64,000 nucleotides of DNA from Capilliphycus robustus. GTDB lineage: Bacteria; Cyanobacteriota; Cyanobacteriia; Cyanobacteriales; Microcoleaceae. The translations under genes were made by a program, and so were the position numbers. Positions 43,764 through 53,800 of this stretch are shown piece by piece. Under the pieces are notes generated by a model. It ran no database searches and was not told where the DNA came from. It was given only the letters and a program-made list of their open reading frames with translations. The stretch lies in the NCBI RefSeq assembly GCF_034932365.1, contig NZ_JAYGHR010000013.1:1-64000 (forward strand). The letters are read 5' to 3'. Positions within the stretch are counted from its first letter, which is position 1. Each line of letters starts with the position of its first letter.

Positions 43764-46556
43764 CTAAATAGTCGCTGCGGGCTGAGGCTGGAACTGGAAC
43801 ATTGAATAAATCACATTCCGGCGAATGTCAGTCATCATGTCAAGGAACTGTTCGTAGCCTTCGCGTTTATACTCAATCAAAGGGTCTTTTTGCCCGTAGC
43901 CGCGTAATCCGACTGATTCGCGTAACGCATCCATCTGTTGGAGGTGTTCGCGCCAAAGGGTGTCTATTTGCTGCAAAATAAAGAACCGTTCAGCTTCTCG
44001 CATCAAACCCGATTTGATTTGATTGACTTGGGCTTCTTTAATGTCGTAAGCGTTGCGTAGCTGTTCGTGTAAGAAGGTCTTAATCTCATCAACGTTAAGA
44101 TCAGCCAGTTGGTCTGCATTCAAGTCTGACAGCAAATAAACGAACTCTTTGACCTTACTGACGACATTTTCCACATCCCACTCTTCAGAAGGCAGATCAG
44201 GGTTAATGTAAGCATCAACGATATCATTCATCGTTTGTTCGCCGTACTTAATTACCTGTTCTTTCAAGTCCTGACCTTCCAACACCCGCCGCCGTTCCGC
44301 GTAGATAGCCCGACGTTGGTTATTCATCACCTCGTCATACTCAAACACCTGCTTACGGATATCGTAATAGTAGGTTTCCACCTTTTTCTGAGCATTTTCG
44401 AGCGATCGCGTAAGTATTCCCGACTCAATGGGCATATCCTCATCAACGCGGAAAGCATCCATCAAACCCGCAACGCGATCACCGCCAAAAATCCGCAGGA
44501 GGTTATCCTGCAAACTCAGGAAGAACCGAGTAGAACCCGGATCGCCTTGTCGTCCTGCCCGTCCCCGCAGTTGGTTATCAATACGCCGAGACTCGTGACG
44601 TTCAGTTCCGATCACGTGTAACCCCCCGAGTTCAACGACTTCATCGTGTTCACGATCGGTAAAGCTTTCGTATTCTGCAACCAGAGTCTTGTATACTTGC
44701 CGCAAGCGTTGAATCACCGGATCTGTGGTCGGCGCTTTTTCTGAGGCAATGGCAAGTTTATCTTCAGCCAACAATTCAGGTAGACTTCGTTCTCCATATT
44801 GAGATACGGCAAATTCCACCGCCTCTTTCAATTGTTGCTCAGTGTCTCGAGAGAGTTGAGTCGGAAAAATTTGCGGGGCGACTTTCCAAGATTTGCCTTT
44901 TTTGAGATCACCGCCAAAGCCCTGACCACCACTTCCACCGCCTCCAGAAAATACCCGCTTGATTTGCAATTCTCGTTCATCTTCAGGCTTAACAATGCGA
45001 GGCATAAAATATTCCCGCATTTTCAGTCGCGCCATGAAGTCAGCATTTCCCCCCAAGATAATATCCGTTCCGCGACCCGCCATGTTAGTGGAAATAGTCA
45101 CAGCCCCTTTGCGTCCAGCTTGGGCGATAATTTCCGATTCCCGTTCAACGTTTTCCGGTTTAGCGTTGAGGAGATTATAGGGAATACGACGCTCTGCCAG
45201 CAAGCGAGAAAGCAACTCCGATTTTTCCACACTGGTGGTACCGACTAATACCGGACGACCAATTTCGTGCATTTTGGCACATTCTTCGGCGATCGCAGAC
45301 CATTTTCCGCTTTCAGTTTTGTAAACGACATCGGATAAATCAACCCGACCTGTGACTCGGTTTGTCGGTACAATCGTGACTTGTAGGTTATAAATTTTCT
45401 CAAATTCAACTTCTTCGGTTTTAGCGGTTCCCGTCATCCCGGATAATTTGGGATAAAGCAGGAAGAAGTTTTGATAGGTAATGGTTGCCAGGGTTTGAGT
45501 TTCCGGCTGAATATCAACGCCTTCTTTTGCTTCAATCGCTTGATGCAACCCATCACTCCAACGACGTCCCGGCATCACCCGTCCGGTAAATTCATCAACG
45601 ATCACCACTTCATCCTCACGGACAATGTAGTTTACATCTTTGATAAAAAGCTCTTTGGCTTTAACCGCGTTAAATACAAAATGCGCCCAAGGATCGTTAG
45701 GATCGTATAAATCTTTAACCCCAAGCAGTTCTTCTGCTTTAGCAAAGCCTTCATCTCCTAAAAGAACGTTACGGGCTTTTTCATCCACCTCGTAATGTTC
45801 TTCGGGTTGGAGTGTTCTGGCCACTTGAGCGGCGCGAATGTATTTTTGGCTGGGACGTTCGACTTGACCGGAAATAATCAAAGGAGTCCGGGCTTCATCA
45901 ATCAGAACCGAGTCTACTTCATCAATGATGCAGAAATTAAAAGGACGCTGAACTACATCATCCATCGAGGTTGCCATATTATCGCGGAGATAATCAAAGC
46001 CCACCTCGCTGTTGGTTGCATAGGTGATATCGCAGCCATAATTTCTCTGGCGTTCATCTGGACTCATGCCCTGCTGAATTAATCCAACGCTCAACCCCAG
46101 AAAGCGATGAACTTGACCCATCCATTCTGCATCTCGTCGAGCGAGATAATCGTTAACGGTAATAATATGAACCCCATGACCGGATAGTGCATTGAGATAG
46201 GCGGGTAGGGTAGCGACCAGGGTTTTTCCCTCCCCGGTTTTCATCTCGGCAATTTCGCCTTTATGAAGCATCATCCCACCCAACAGTTGCACGTCGAAAT
46301 GACGCATTCCCAAGACTCGCAGTGCCGCTTCTCGGGTGACTGCAAAGGCTTGAGGAAGAATTTCGTCTAAGATTTGCTCCCGCTCGTCACGCGATTTTGC
46401 TTTTGCTAGAATTTCTCTAAACTCTCCGGTTTTTGCCGTCAATTCCTCATCGGAGAGTGCGTGAATTTCTTCTTCTAAAACATTTATATCCGTTACGATC
46501 GGTTGATATTTCTTGAGTTTGCGAGCGTTTGGATCGCCCAGCAGAGCTTTCAGCAT
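43764..46556 (-). CDS. secA: Preprotein translocase ATPase SecA
   Basis: The 930-aa product begins MLKALLGDPNARKLKKYQPI. It has Walker A in MKTGEGKTLVATLPAYL (about 100), the DEVD box in IIDEVDSVLIDEARTPL (about 210), the preprotein-binding region, and the helicase motif 'TNMAGRGTDIILGGN'. SecA drives proteins through SecYEG; in cyanobacteria it serves both cytoplasmic and thylakoid membranes. The C-terminus ends QFQPQPAATI without the zinc-binding CxCx8CH tail, as is usual for cyanobacteria. An unusual Gly-rich insert (FSGGGGSGGQGFGGD) lies near residue 545. Confidence 0.98.
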   Translation of the reverse strand: MLKALLGDPNARKLKKYQPIVTDINVLEEEIHALSDEELTAKTGEFREILAKAKSRDEREQILDEILPQAFAVTREAALRVLGMRHFDVQLLGGMMLHKGEIAEMKTGEGKTLVATLPAYLNALSGHGVHIITVNDYLARRDAEWMGQVHRFLGLSVGLIQQGMSPDERQRNYGCDITYATNSEVGFDYLRDNMATSMDDVVQRPFNFCIIDEVDSVLIDEARTPLIISGQVERPSQKYIRAAQVARTLQPEEHYEVDEKARNVLLGDEGFAKAEELLGVKDLYDPNDPWAHFVFNAVKAKELFIKDVNYIVREDEVVIVDEFTGRVMPGRRWSDGLHQAIEAKEGVDIQPETQTLATITYQNFFLLYPKLSGMTGTAKTEEVEFEKIYNLQVTIVPTNRVTGRVDLSDVVYKTESGKWSAIAEECAKMHEIGRPVLVGTTSVEKSELLSRLLAERRIPYNLLNAKPENVERESEIIAQAGRKGAVTISTNMAGRGTDIILGGNADFMARLKMREYFMPRIVKPEDERELQIKRVFSGGGGSGGQGFGGDLKKGKSWKVAPQIFPTQLSRDTEQQLKEAVEFAVSQYGERSLPELLAEDKLAIASEKAPTTDPVIQRLRQVYKTLVAEYESFTDREHDEVVELGGLHVIGTERHESRRIDNQLRGRAGRQGDPGSTRFFLSLQDNLLRIFGGDRVAGLMDAFRVDEDMPIESGILTRSLENAQKKVETYYYDIRKQVFEYDEVMNNQRRAIYAERRRVLEGQDLKEQVIKYGEQTMNDIVDAYINPDLPSEEWDVENVVSKVKEFVYLLSDLNADQLADLNVDEIKTFLHEQLRNAYDIKEAQVNQIKSGLMREAERFFILQQIDTLWREHLQQMDALRESVGLRGYGQKDPLIEYKREGYEQFLDMMTDIRRNVIYSMFQFQPQPAATI

Positions 46557-46729
46557 GGCAACAACAGGACCTTTACACCGACGAGAACTTATTGCTTATT
46601 GTAGCAATCGATGCCTCAAAGCTGGATCTTTAAATGGGTGAACCTTTACAATTGGTCTGTGATAGCGCCCAATTTTAGCTGCTAATCCTCTAATTTTCGA
46701 GGGCATGAAAAGAGCTGAGACTGATTCTC

Positions 46730-47293
46730 TCAAGGTGAATCAGCCCACTCTGAAGTTAAGTTTCGGAAGTTATACTCCGAGGCTGACGGATGACAGATCG
46801 AGCAATTATTAACGGAAATCGGTTGAGAAAATTCGACTCGCGGATGAATCGCCTTGAAAAAGCGTGATCGTTCCACCCGGAAGGGGAGTTGTTCTTCTTG
46901 GAGGTTGAGGGGACGCGAGAAGGTTTGTAGGTAGTTCCAAATCAGCAGACGGGGTGGATCGACAAGGGGGGGGAGTTGACGTCCGTAGTGTTGGCTATCT
47001 TGTAGGATTTGTCTCCAAGTTTGGGAAGGTAAGACTTGAGGCGGTAGGGCGATGTGACAGCCAGAACAGTTTTCCAGGTAGAGTTGTTGTCCGAGTTCAA
47101 ACCGAGGGGGAAGCTGTTCAATTGTAGCGATTTGATTCGAGGCGATCGCGGTAGGCGGCTGACTTTGTGGCGATAGTTGCGTTGAACTCCAAGCGACCAA
47201 GTGACCGAAGAAGGAAAATATTGCGATCGCAAAGATTAGTACCCGCAAGGAACGACTTCTAAGCCTGGGAAAATGGGGTCTAAAATCGGACAT
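46730..47293 (-). CDS. Dihaem cytochrome c (DHC-like), exported
   Basis: The 187-aa product has a signal or anchor helix (about 17-36, RVLIFAIAIFSFFGHLVAW) and two haem-attachment sites, CSGCH at about 75-79 and CSICH near 164-168. Between them is 'VDPPRLLIWNYLQTFSRPLN'. The two-site layout fits the dihaem cytochrome c family. It should act in the thylakoid lumen or periplasm. Its redox partner is unknown. It lies downstream of the MBL-fold gene in the same direction, 42 bp apart. Confidence 0.8.
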   Translation of the reverse strand: MSDFRPHFPRLRSRSLRVLIFAIAIFSFFGHLVAWSSTQLSPQSQPPTAIASNQIATIEQLPPRFELGQQLYLENCSGCHIALPPQVLPSQTWRQILQDSQHYGRQLPPLVDPPRLLIWNYLQTFSRPLNLQEEQLPFRVERSRFFKAIHPRVEFSQPISVNNCSICHPSASEYNFRNLTSEWADSP

Positions 47294-47335
47294 AGGCAGT
47301 GGTTGAGATCATTTGATCGATAAGATGAACCATGA

Positions 47336-48259
47336 CTAGGTAATTTTCAGCAGCATTCCTTCTCGGGCGACGATTCCTTCGGGGAAAACAGCTTGAACAT
47401 CGGCTTCTACCTGATCGAGAAAGTCATCACTGTGAGAGGGGTCATGTTGATACATGACGATTTTTTTAACTCCGGCTTTTTTAGCCACTTCTACTCCTAC
47501 TTCCCAGGTTGAATGTCCCCAGCCAATTTTGGGATATTTAGGGTGGTAGTATTCCTCGTTGGTGTAGGTAGCATCATAGATCAGGAGATCAGCGTCGCGA
47601 GCCAGGTGTAAAACGTTATCATCCAATCGATCTGGAAAATGTTCGGTGTCAGTACAGTAGACTACGGTCTGTCCCTGCCAGGTAACGCGATACCCCGTAG
47701 CCACGTTCGGGTGATTCAACGGTGCGGTCTCGATCTTGATATCATCGAGTGATACAATGTCTCCGGGAACGATATCATAAAATTTCATCTCCGATTGCAT
47801 GACGTGCATGGGAACCGGAAAGTTCGGATGAACCATCTGATCGGCGAGTCTTTGTTTGATGGTGCTACCATCGGGAGCAATCGCGCCGTAAATATGAAAG
47901 CGATTAATCGGGATAAAAGCAGGCACGAAGAAGGGAAAGCCCTGGATGTGATCCCAGTGGGTATGAGAGAAGAACATATAGGCTTCGAGGGGCATTTCTT
48001 TGAGCAAGCTCATACCCAGGACTCGCAGACCTGTCCCCCCATCAAAAATCAGCAGTTTTTTCCCTAAGCGCATTTCCACACAGGAGGTATTGCCACCATA
48101 GCGAACGGTCTGACTGCCTGGAGTGGGAACTGTTCCTCTTACTCCCCAAAACTGCACATAAAAATCGGTTGAGGGGTTGGTCTCCATCTGGGCCTGTTCG
48201 GAAGGCTGTTGACTCTGAGCAGGTGGATCAGAAACTGACGACATCGTTGTGGTATTCAA
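47336..48259 (-). CDS. MBL-fold metallo-hydrolase
   Basis: The 307-aa product has a Pro/Gln/Ser-rich N-terminus (1-28), then a metallo-beta-lactamase fold: 'DFYVQFWGVRGTVPTPGS', TSCVEMR, the metal motif FSHTHWDHIQGFPFF at about 98-112, the H-x-P-like region TAPLNHPNVATGYRV, D in YDATYTNEEY, and a final His in VMYQHDPSHSDD. The arrangement resembles RNase Z- and PhnP-like phosphodiesterases. The substrate is unknown. Confidence 0.85.
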   Translation of the reverse strand: MNTTTMSSVSDPPAQSQQPSEQAQMETNPSTDFYVQFWGVRGTVPTPGSQTVRYGGNTSCVEMRLGKKLLIFDGGTGLRVLGMSLLKEMPLEAYMFFSHTHWDHIQGFPFFVPAFIPINRFHIYGAIAPDGSTIKQRLADQMVHPNFPVPMHVMQSEMKFYDIVPGDIVSLDDIKIETAPLNHPNVATGYRVTWQGQTVVYCTDTEHFPDRLDDNVLHLARDADLLIYDATYTNEEYYHPKYPKIGWGHSTWEVGVEVAKKAGVKKIVMYQHDPSHSDDFLDQVEADVQAVFPEGIVAREGMLLKIT

Positions 48260-48397
48260 CCTTAAACGTTGGACTAAAAATGTAAGACATCAAGCCTCAT
48301 CGAGTGCGCTGATGAGGACTGCTCTATCAAGGATTAGACAACTGCACCGCTGTAAGTAGCGTTATTCAAGACTCTATCTCTTCTAACCAGTCTTATT

Positions 48398-48757
48398 TTA
48401 GCCCCGAACCTCAAGAATTCGGTTTTTTTCATCTACAAAAACCACTTTAGGACTGTGGGTTTTGATTTCTTCGGGAGTCAACTGTCCGTAGGACATAACT
48501 ATCACCCGATCGCCTGTCATCCCCAAGCGAGCCGCAGCACCGTTGAGTTCTACGGCTCCTGAGCCTGGGGGTGCAGGAATTACATAGGTGATCAGACGCT
48601 CCCCATTGGCAAGATTAACAACTTGAACTTGCTCATGGACGACAATACCTGCGGCTTCCAGTAGATTTTGGTCGATACTAATGCTACCAACATACTCTAG
48701 ATTGGCTGCCGTGAGTTTGCAGTTATGAATTTTTGCCAAGAGGAGCGTTCGGTACAT
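48398..48757 (-). CDS. panD: Aspartate 1-decarboxylase
   Basis: The 119-aa product starts MYRTLLLAKIHNCKLTAANL and has the self-cleavage site at Gly24-Ser25 in EYVGSISID, which creates the pyruvoyl cofactor on Ser25. 'VHEQVQVVNLANGERLITYV' and 'LNGAAARLGMTGDRVIVMSY' complete the family pattern. It makes beta-alanine from aspartate for pantothenate and coenzyme A. It follows ppa by 26 bp in the same direction, so the two are probably co-transcribed. Confidence 0.96.
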   Translation of the reverse strand: MYRTLLLAKIHNCKLTAANLEYVGSISIDQNLLEAAGIVVHEQVQVVNLANGERLITYVIPAPPGSGAVELNGAAARLGMTGDRVIVMSYGQLTPEEIKTHSPKVVFVDEKNRILEVRG

Positions 48758-48783
48758 GGTTCTACCTCAAGCGATCACCGCTA

Positions 48784-49323
48784 TTAATGTTCTGCATCGG
48801 AGTCCCGGCCTTTTGCATCTCCGGCGGCGATACACTGTTCTACTAAAGGGCTAACATGATCAACATCTTTCCAGCCCAGAATTTCGGTGACTTTTTTTTC
48901 TAGATTCTTATACGATCTGAAAAATTCAGCGATTTCATCTAAGCGATGAGGAGCAATATCATTAAGCGACTTCACTTGCTTATAGCGAGGATCTTTGTGA
49001 GGAACACAAAGAATTTTTTCGTCGCGATCGCCACCATCTATCATTTCTAACATACCAATGGGTCTAGCTGCGATCACACATCCGGGGAAGGTGGGCTGAT
49101 CCATTAGCACCATACCATCTAGGGGATCTCCGTCATCGGCTAAAGTATTGGGAACAAAGCCGTAATCATAGGGGTACTGTACGGAGGAAAACAGCACGCG
49201 ATCAAGGGCGAAGGCTTGCAAGTCTTTGTCATACTCGTACTTATTCTTACTTCCGGCGGGAATTTCGATGAGTACATTAATCAGTCCCGGCTCTGGCTGG
49301 GGTGGAATGCGCGATAAGTCCAC
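48784..49323 (-). CDS. ppa: Inorganic pyrophosphatase, family I
   Basis: The 179-aa product has the family I signatures: IEIPAGSKNKYEYDKD, the active-site block 'DDGDPLDGMVLMDQPTFPG' with the catalytic aspartates, and 'DEKILCVPHKDPRYK'. It hydrolyses pyrophosphate in the cytoplasm and pulls biosynthetic reactions forward. Length and start are standard. It is upstream of panD. Confidence 0.97.
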   Translation of the reverse strand: MDLSRIPPQPEPGLINVLIEIPAGSKNKYEYDKDLQAFALDRVLFSSVQYPYDYGFVPNTLADDGDPLDGMVLMDQPTFPGCVIAARPIGMLEMIDGGDRDEKILCVPHKDPRYKQVKSLNDIAPHRLDEIAEFFRSYKNLEKKVTEILGWKDVDHVSPLVEQCIAAGDAKGRDSDAEH

Positions 49324-49486
49324 TGATCGTTCTCCAAGCTATTTTTTTAGGGAGGAGTTGCATCGGCCTGTTGAGCGACCAACAGGTTGTGATTGATCAT
49401 CCTCCATTTAGCATTCTAGGAGCGATCGCGCTCTCGAGCCAAGCCTGAAATTGATAATCGAGACGATGAGGCTGTTTCTAAAGGCG

Positions 49487-49512
49487 AAAAACCCTTTTTA
49501 AGCTGGGTTTTT
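49487..49512 (-). terminator. Terminator hairpin of the small membrane-protein gene
   Basis: Arms AAAAACCC (49487-49494) and GGGTTTTT (49505-49512) form a perfect 8-bp stem around a 10-nt loop. Read on the minus strand it ends in GGGTTTTT, and the symmetric A/T flanks could also work in the other direction. It lies 65 bp after the stop of the 65-aa gene and before ppa. Confidence 0.7.
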
Positions 49513-49576
49513 CAGGGTTGAGAATTTTTGCTCAACGGAAATTTAGGAGATTTTGCTCGCACTCAGGAGGTTGCCA

Positions 49577-49774
49577 CTAGGGTTGATTCGGGGTAAAACC
49601 TTGTATCGGGGGGTCTGGAGGAGTTGGCCAAGTTGTACCCTGACTGGGGGAATAGTGGGCAATGGCTAGCAGGGGTAGGGTTAGGGTTAGGAGTGCAATT
49701 ACTGTTCCCACAAAATTCGCAAACCAGTCTGTAGAATGACTAGAGGCACTCGGAGGTTGACTATCGGATTCCAT
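49577..49774 (-). CDS. Small single-pass membrane protein, function unknown
   Basis: The 65-aa product has a polar Ser-rich N-terminus (1-16), one membrane helix (about 17-42, WFANFVGTVIALLTLTLPLLA) and a proline-rich tail (PTPPDPPIQGFTPNQP). I do not recognise the family. The clear hydrophobic pattern and a downstream terminator support it as a real gene. Confidence 0.55.
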   Translation of the reverse strand: MESDSQPPSASSHSTDWFANFVGTVIALLTLTLPLLAIAHYSPSQGTTWPTPPDPPIQGFTPNQP

Positions 49775-50050
49775 ACAAAATGTCGTAAGCTTTGGAGCGT
49801 ATTATGCTAACTATTACCTAGCGATTATAGCATGAAATTACTCAATTGCCTATCCTCCGGGAGATCGATCTTAGAGTTCTCTTGAGCTTGATAGGGGTGA
49901 TCAAGTTCAGGGGAATTGAATCATTCTACCGATGGCGTAGAGAGGTTTATCTTTTTTAGAAATTAATTTAAACTTGATCAAATTGAAACGTTTTGATGGC
50001 ATCATCATCGGGTGCCTGTGTGTTTTCTACTGCTATCTGTAATTCCCCTG

Positions 50051-50635
50051 TTAACGAGAAGTGTGATCAATTTTGCTGTAGATTTCTTGGACAATATCCA
50101 GCAGGGTTAAGACTTGTTGCCATTGGGGTAATTGAGGGTTGCTGCTGCTGGCTTGTTCGGCTTTGAGAAGGCTTTGTAATTGGTTGAGTAATTGTTCTGG
50201 AGAAGTCGGTGTTTCGTCTAGGTTCAAAGGCGGGTTGGTTGGGGGTTGGGGATCTGAGTCTTCTTCTTCCTCGTCAATGTTTTCGGGCAACTTTTCTTGA
50301 AGGTCTTGAGCGGTTTCTGCGAGCATCAATGCTCTTTGAGCGATGTTTTCCGGGGGTTTGGGATATTCGGATAAAGCGATGCGAGACAATTCAAGCAACA
50401 GTTGACGAACCTCTTCTAGCCATTGCTTTTGTTCCTGCCAGTTGAGGTGATGATTGAACTTAGCAGTATTTTGTTGAAGGATCTGTGCATTTTGTGCTAG
50501 GGGTAGTGCTTCTGTTGATACTCGCTCAGGAAGTCGAGGTAAATCAGAGAGTGAAGCTCGAGCGATTTCGATCAACAGATTGCGAACCTTCTCCAGCCAT
50601 TCAACATCGGAAAAATGGGAACTCAGTTTAGTCAT
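50051..50635 (-). CDS. Protein with an internal 45-residue duplication, function unknown
   Basis: The 194-aa product contains two similar segments: VEWLEKVRNLLIEIARASLS..LPRLPERV..EALPLAQNAQ at about 11-57, and KQWLEEVRQLLLELSRIALS..YPKPPENI..RALMLAETAQ at about 71-117. An acidic linker (NIDEEEEDSDPQPP) and a third helical region follow. There is no signal or membrane segment. The repeats look like amphipathic helical hairpins. No known family is recognised. Confidence 0.6.
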   Translation of the reverse strand: MTKLSSHFSDVEWLEKVRNLLIEIARASLSDLPRLPERVSTEALPLAQNAQILQQNTAKFNHHLNWQEQKQWLEEVRQLLLELSRIALSEYPKPPENIAQRALMLAETAQDLQEKLPENIDEEEEDSDPQPPTNPPLNLDETPTSPEQLLNQLQSLLKAEQASSSNPQLPQWQQVLTLLDIVQEIYSKIDHTSR

Positions 50636-50817
50636 ATCTCAAGCAGGCAGTCTCTCAAATTTTGAAGTTCATCGCCGGGATTTCATAGCGCGAAAATCTT
50701 CTAGAATTTTCTAATTCTATACCAATTTTATTCAGTTACACGCTCAAGGCGATCAAAATTGAATCGAAAATTAACATTGTTCTGGATGTCTGCACAGTCG
50801 CCATCTCCATAGTCTTT

Positions 50818-53800
50818 CTACTTTTCTGTCAATTTCCAGACTCCATCCCAGCTTTCATCGGGAGGTGTTGTTGTTTCGTAGAGAATACAACGGTCTACAT
50901 GAAGTTTAGCGGCCTTATTTTTCGGATCGATTTTCAAAACCTCTAGGAATTCTCGTTTAGCATTTCTAAAGGCTTCTTTGGCATGAGCTGTAAATTCCTT
51001 TTTCGCGATATCAATCAGTTTTCTTAACTGAGGCAGTGACATTTCTTGAGCTTCATCTTCTAGCATCTGTTGAGTTTTCCAATCGACGCTGAATTGTTTA
51101 AGTTTAGCCGTTAATAATTTTCTCGCATCGCGAGGGGTAATGGCCTTGACTTTTTCTGTGACTTTTAGGCTGGCTTCTTCTATGGGCATTTGCTTGAACA
51201 GGGTGAGTTCTAGGCGGTTGACTGTATTTTCGCCGAGAATGCTGGTGAGTGCTTGCAGTGATAAGTCGAAAATCATATCGGCGAGCAGTTTTTTCTCATC
51301 GTAGGAGAGCTTTTTAATTTGAGCTTCGGGTAATTCTTCTAACTGCCCTAACAACTCGACAATCTTTTGTTCAGTGAGTTTTTCTCGAGCGGGTTTGAGA
51401 TAATATTCTCGTCCTTTGTGATAGTGGTCGATGATTTGTTGTTGTGCTTCGGAGAGGGGACGAGCGAGTTTTCCTTCCCGAATTCCGACTAACTCATAAA
51501 TTTTGACGGGTTGACTTTTTCCTTTAACGGTAATGTAGTCAAGTTCGCGAACAATTAAGCGTTCGGCGTAGGGATGATAAGCATTGTCACTAATAATAAT
51601 ATCAGTGCCATATTGTTTACTGGTTCCTTCTAGACGAGAAGCCAAATTAACGCCATCTCCGATAGAGGTTAATTCCATGCGTTTGCTGGAACCAATGTTA
51701 CCACTGATCACTTCATCGGAGTGTAGACCCATGCCTATACTAATCGGCATTAACCCATTAGCAACCCGTAGTTCATTAAATTTGGCTAAACGGTAGCGCA
51801 TTTCAACTGCCGCTTGCATGGCCATCCAGGGATGATCTTCTAGAGGAGCGGGGGAACCGAATACAGCCATTAACGCATCGCCGATGTATTTATCGAGGGT
51901 ACCTTTGTAGCTGAGTACGGTGTCTACCATCTCTTCAAAATATTCGTTGAGCATCGTCACCACTTCTTCGGCTTGTAGCTTTTCGGTGAGGGTGGTGTAG
52001 CTTCTAATATCACTAAAGAGAACCGTGACGTGTTTGCGTTTACCGCCTAAGCCGATATCTCCACTGGCGAGTAATTGTTCGGCGACTTCTGGGGTCATGT
52101 AGCGGTAAATGAGATTTTTGACTTCTTTTTCGCCGCTAATATCTTCCATGACAACGAGAACCCCACTCACTTTGTCGGGATCATTAATATCAGACATGGA
52201 GTTGATCGACAGGTTGATGCTTTGAGGAGCTTCAGCCGCACCGGATAATAGGGTTTGATCGGGGTAGTATTGTTGTCTATCTTTGGCGTCTTTGGGGTGA
52301 AGAGCGTTTTCAAACCATTTGGTAAAATCCCCTTCTTTGAGGTGAATCAGATCAGGGACATAACGACCTTGGGTAACATCAACTGCACTTAAGCCGAGTA
52401 AGACTTGAGCGCATTCGTTGGTGGCGATAATTTTGCCATTTTTGTCGGTGGAAATAACTCCGTTGCTCAAACTGCGAAGAATATCGCGCTGCATTTGTTC
52501 TTGCTGACGGACGGTTTCAAACAGTTTGGCATTTTGTAGGGCAATTCCGGCTTGGATGTTAAAAGCCCGCATAAAATCCAAATCATTGCGGTTGAAGCTA
52601 CTTTTCCACTGTTCGGGGGGTTCGGGCCAATTGTCAGGGTCATAGGGGGGATATTCGCCTTGTTTTTTCTTGTTGATCAGTTGGGTGACGCCGATTAATT
52701 CGTCATCAGAATTGAATACAGGGGTACACATGAGGCTACAAGTGCGATATCCGGTTTTTTGGTCTGTTTCTTTGGATTTGACGGAACGGGGATCATCGTA
52801 GACATCAAAGGGGATCAGCAGGGGTTCTCCGCTTTGGGCGACCATTCCAGCAAATCCGGCGGTGGCGGGAATGCGAATTTCGCTGAGTGTGCCTTCGATG
52901 GGAATTTTGGTCCAGAGTTCGCCCTTTTCAGCATCGAGGAGCCAGAGGGTACTGCGGTCGGCGTTCATCAGTTCTTTCGCCTGATCCATGACGTTTTTGA
53001 GGGTTTCTTCGAGATCCAGACTACATTTACTGAGGGAGTTGACCGCATTCATTAAGGCGGTGGCGGCGCGTTGTTTTTGAGTGGCGGCGTAGAAGGATTT
53101 GGAAGATTGAAGAATCAGGCGAATGGAGGGGGCAAATTCCTTGAACAGTTGCTCGTCTTCGTCGGTAAAGCCGATGGTATCGATTTTGTCCTCGAGGGGA
53201 ACTTCCGGATCGCTTTCGAGTTTGAGTTTGTTGAGGAGTTGAACAACGGCGACTAATTCTTTTTCTTGGTCGAGGAGGGGCATCGCCACCATGCTGTAGG
53301 TACGATAGCCATTTTTGCGGTCAAATTCCTTGGCGGCATTGGAGCGGGGATCGTCGTAAAAATCGTAAGGAATATTAACGACTTCTTTGAGGGTGGCGGC
53401 TTCTCCAGCAATTCCGGCACTGCGAGGAATGCGGAGTTCTAGGGGTTTGCCATCTTTTCCTTTGGCAACAATAGACCAAAGTTCTTGTTTGTCATCATCG
53501 AGTAACCAGATGGTTGTCCGATCCGCGCTGAGGAGTTCTCCGGTTTTCAGGGTGATCGAACAGAGCATTTCATTGAGGATAGCCTCAAAGCCTTGGGAGT
53601 CCAGTAAGTTATCGAGGATCGAAAGGGTTTGATTGACGGTTTTGAGCTTTTCTTCAACGTCTTTGACGACTCCAACAAAGGTGTCTTTGGTCAGAGGAGC
53701 TAAAAAGGTGGAAAAGCTGCCGTTATTGTTTGACGGAACAATGGCGCTTCCACTTCCATTCGTTGTAGATTGACCGGAAGGTTTGGGGTCTGGAGTTGTA

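Noticed and set aside
46942..47232. A 96-codon frame overlapping the dihaem cytochrome
   Set aside because: It is a shifted-frame shadow; the CxxCH sites and the signal peptide lie in the other frame.
48295..48330. CTGATGAG with pairing flanks, resembling part of a hammerhead ribozyme
   Set aside because: The GAAA core and third stem are absent. It is only a short dyad (CCTCATC/GATGAGG) between panD and the MBL-fold gene.
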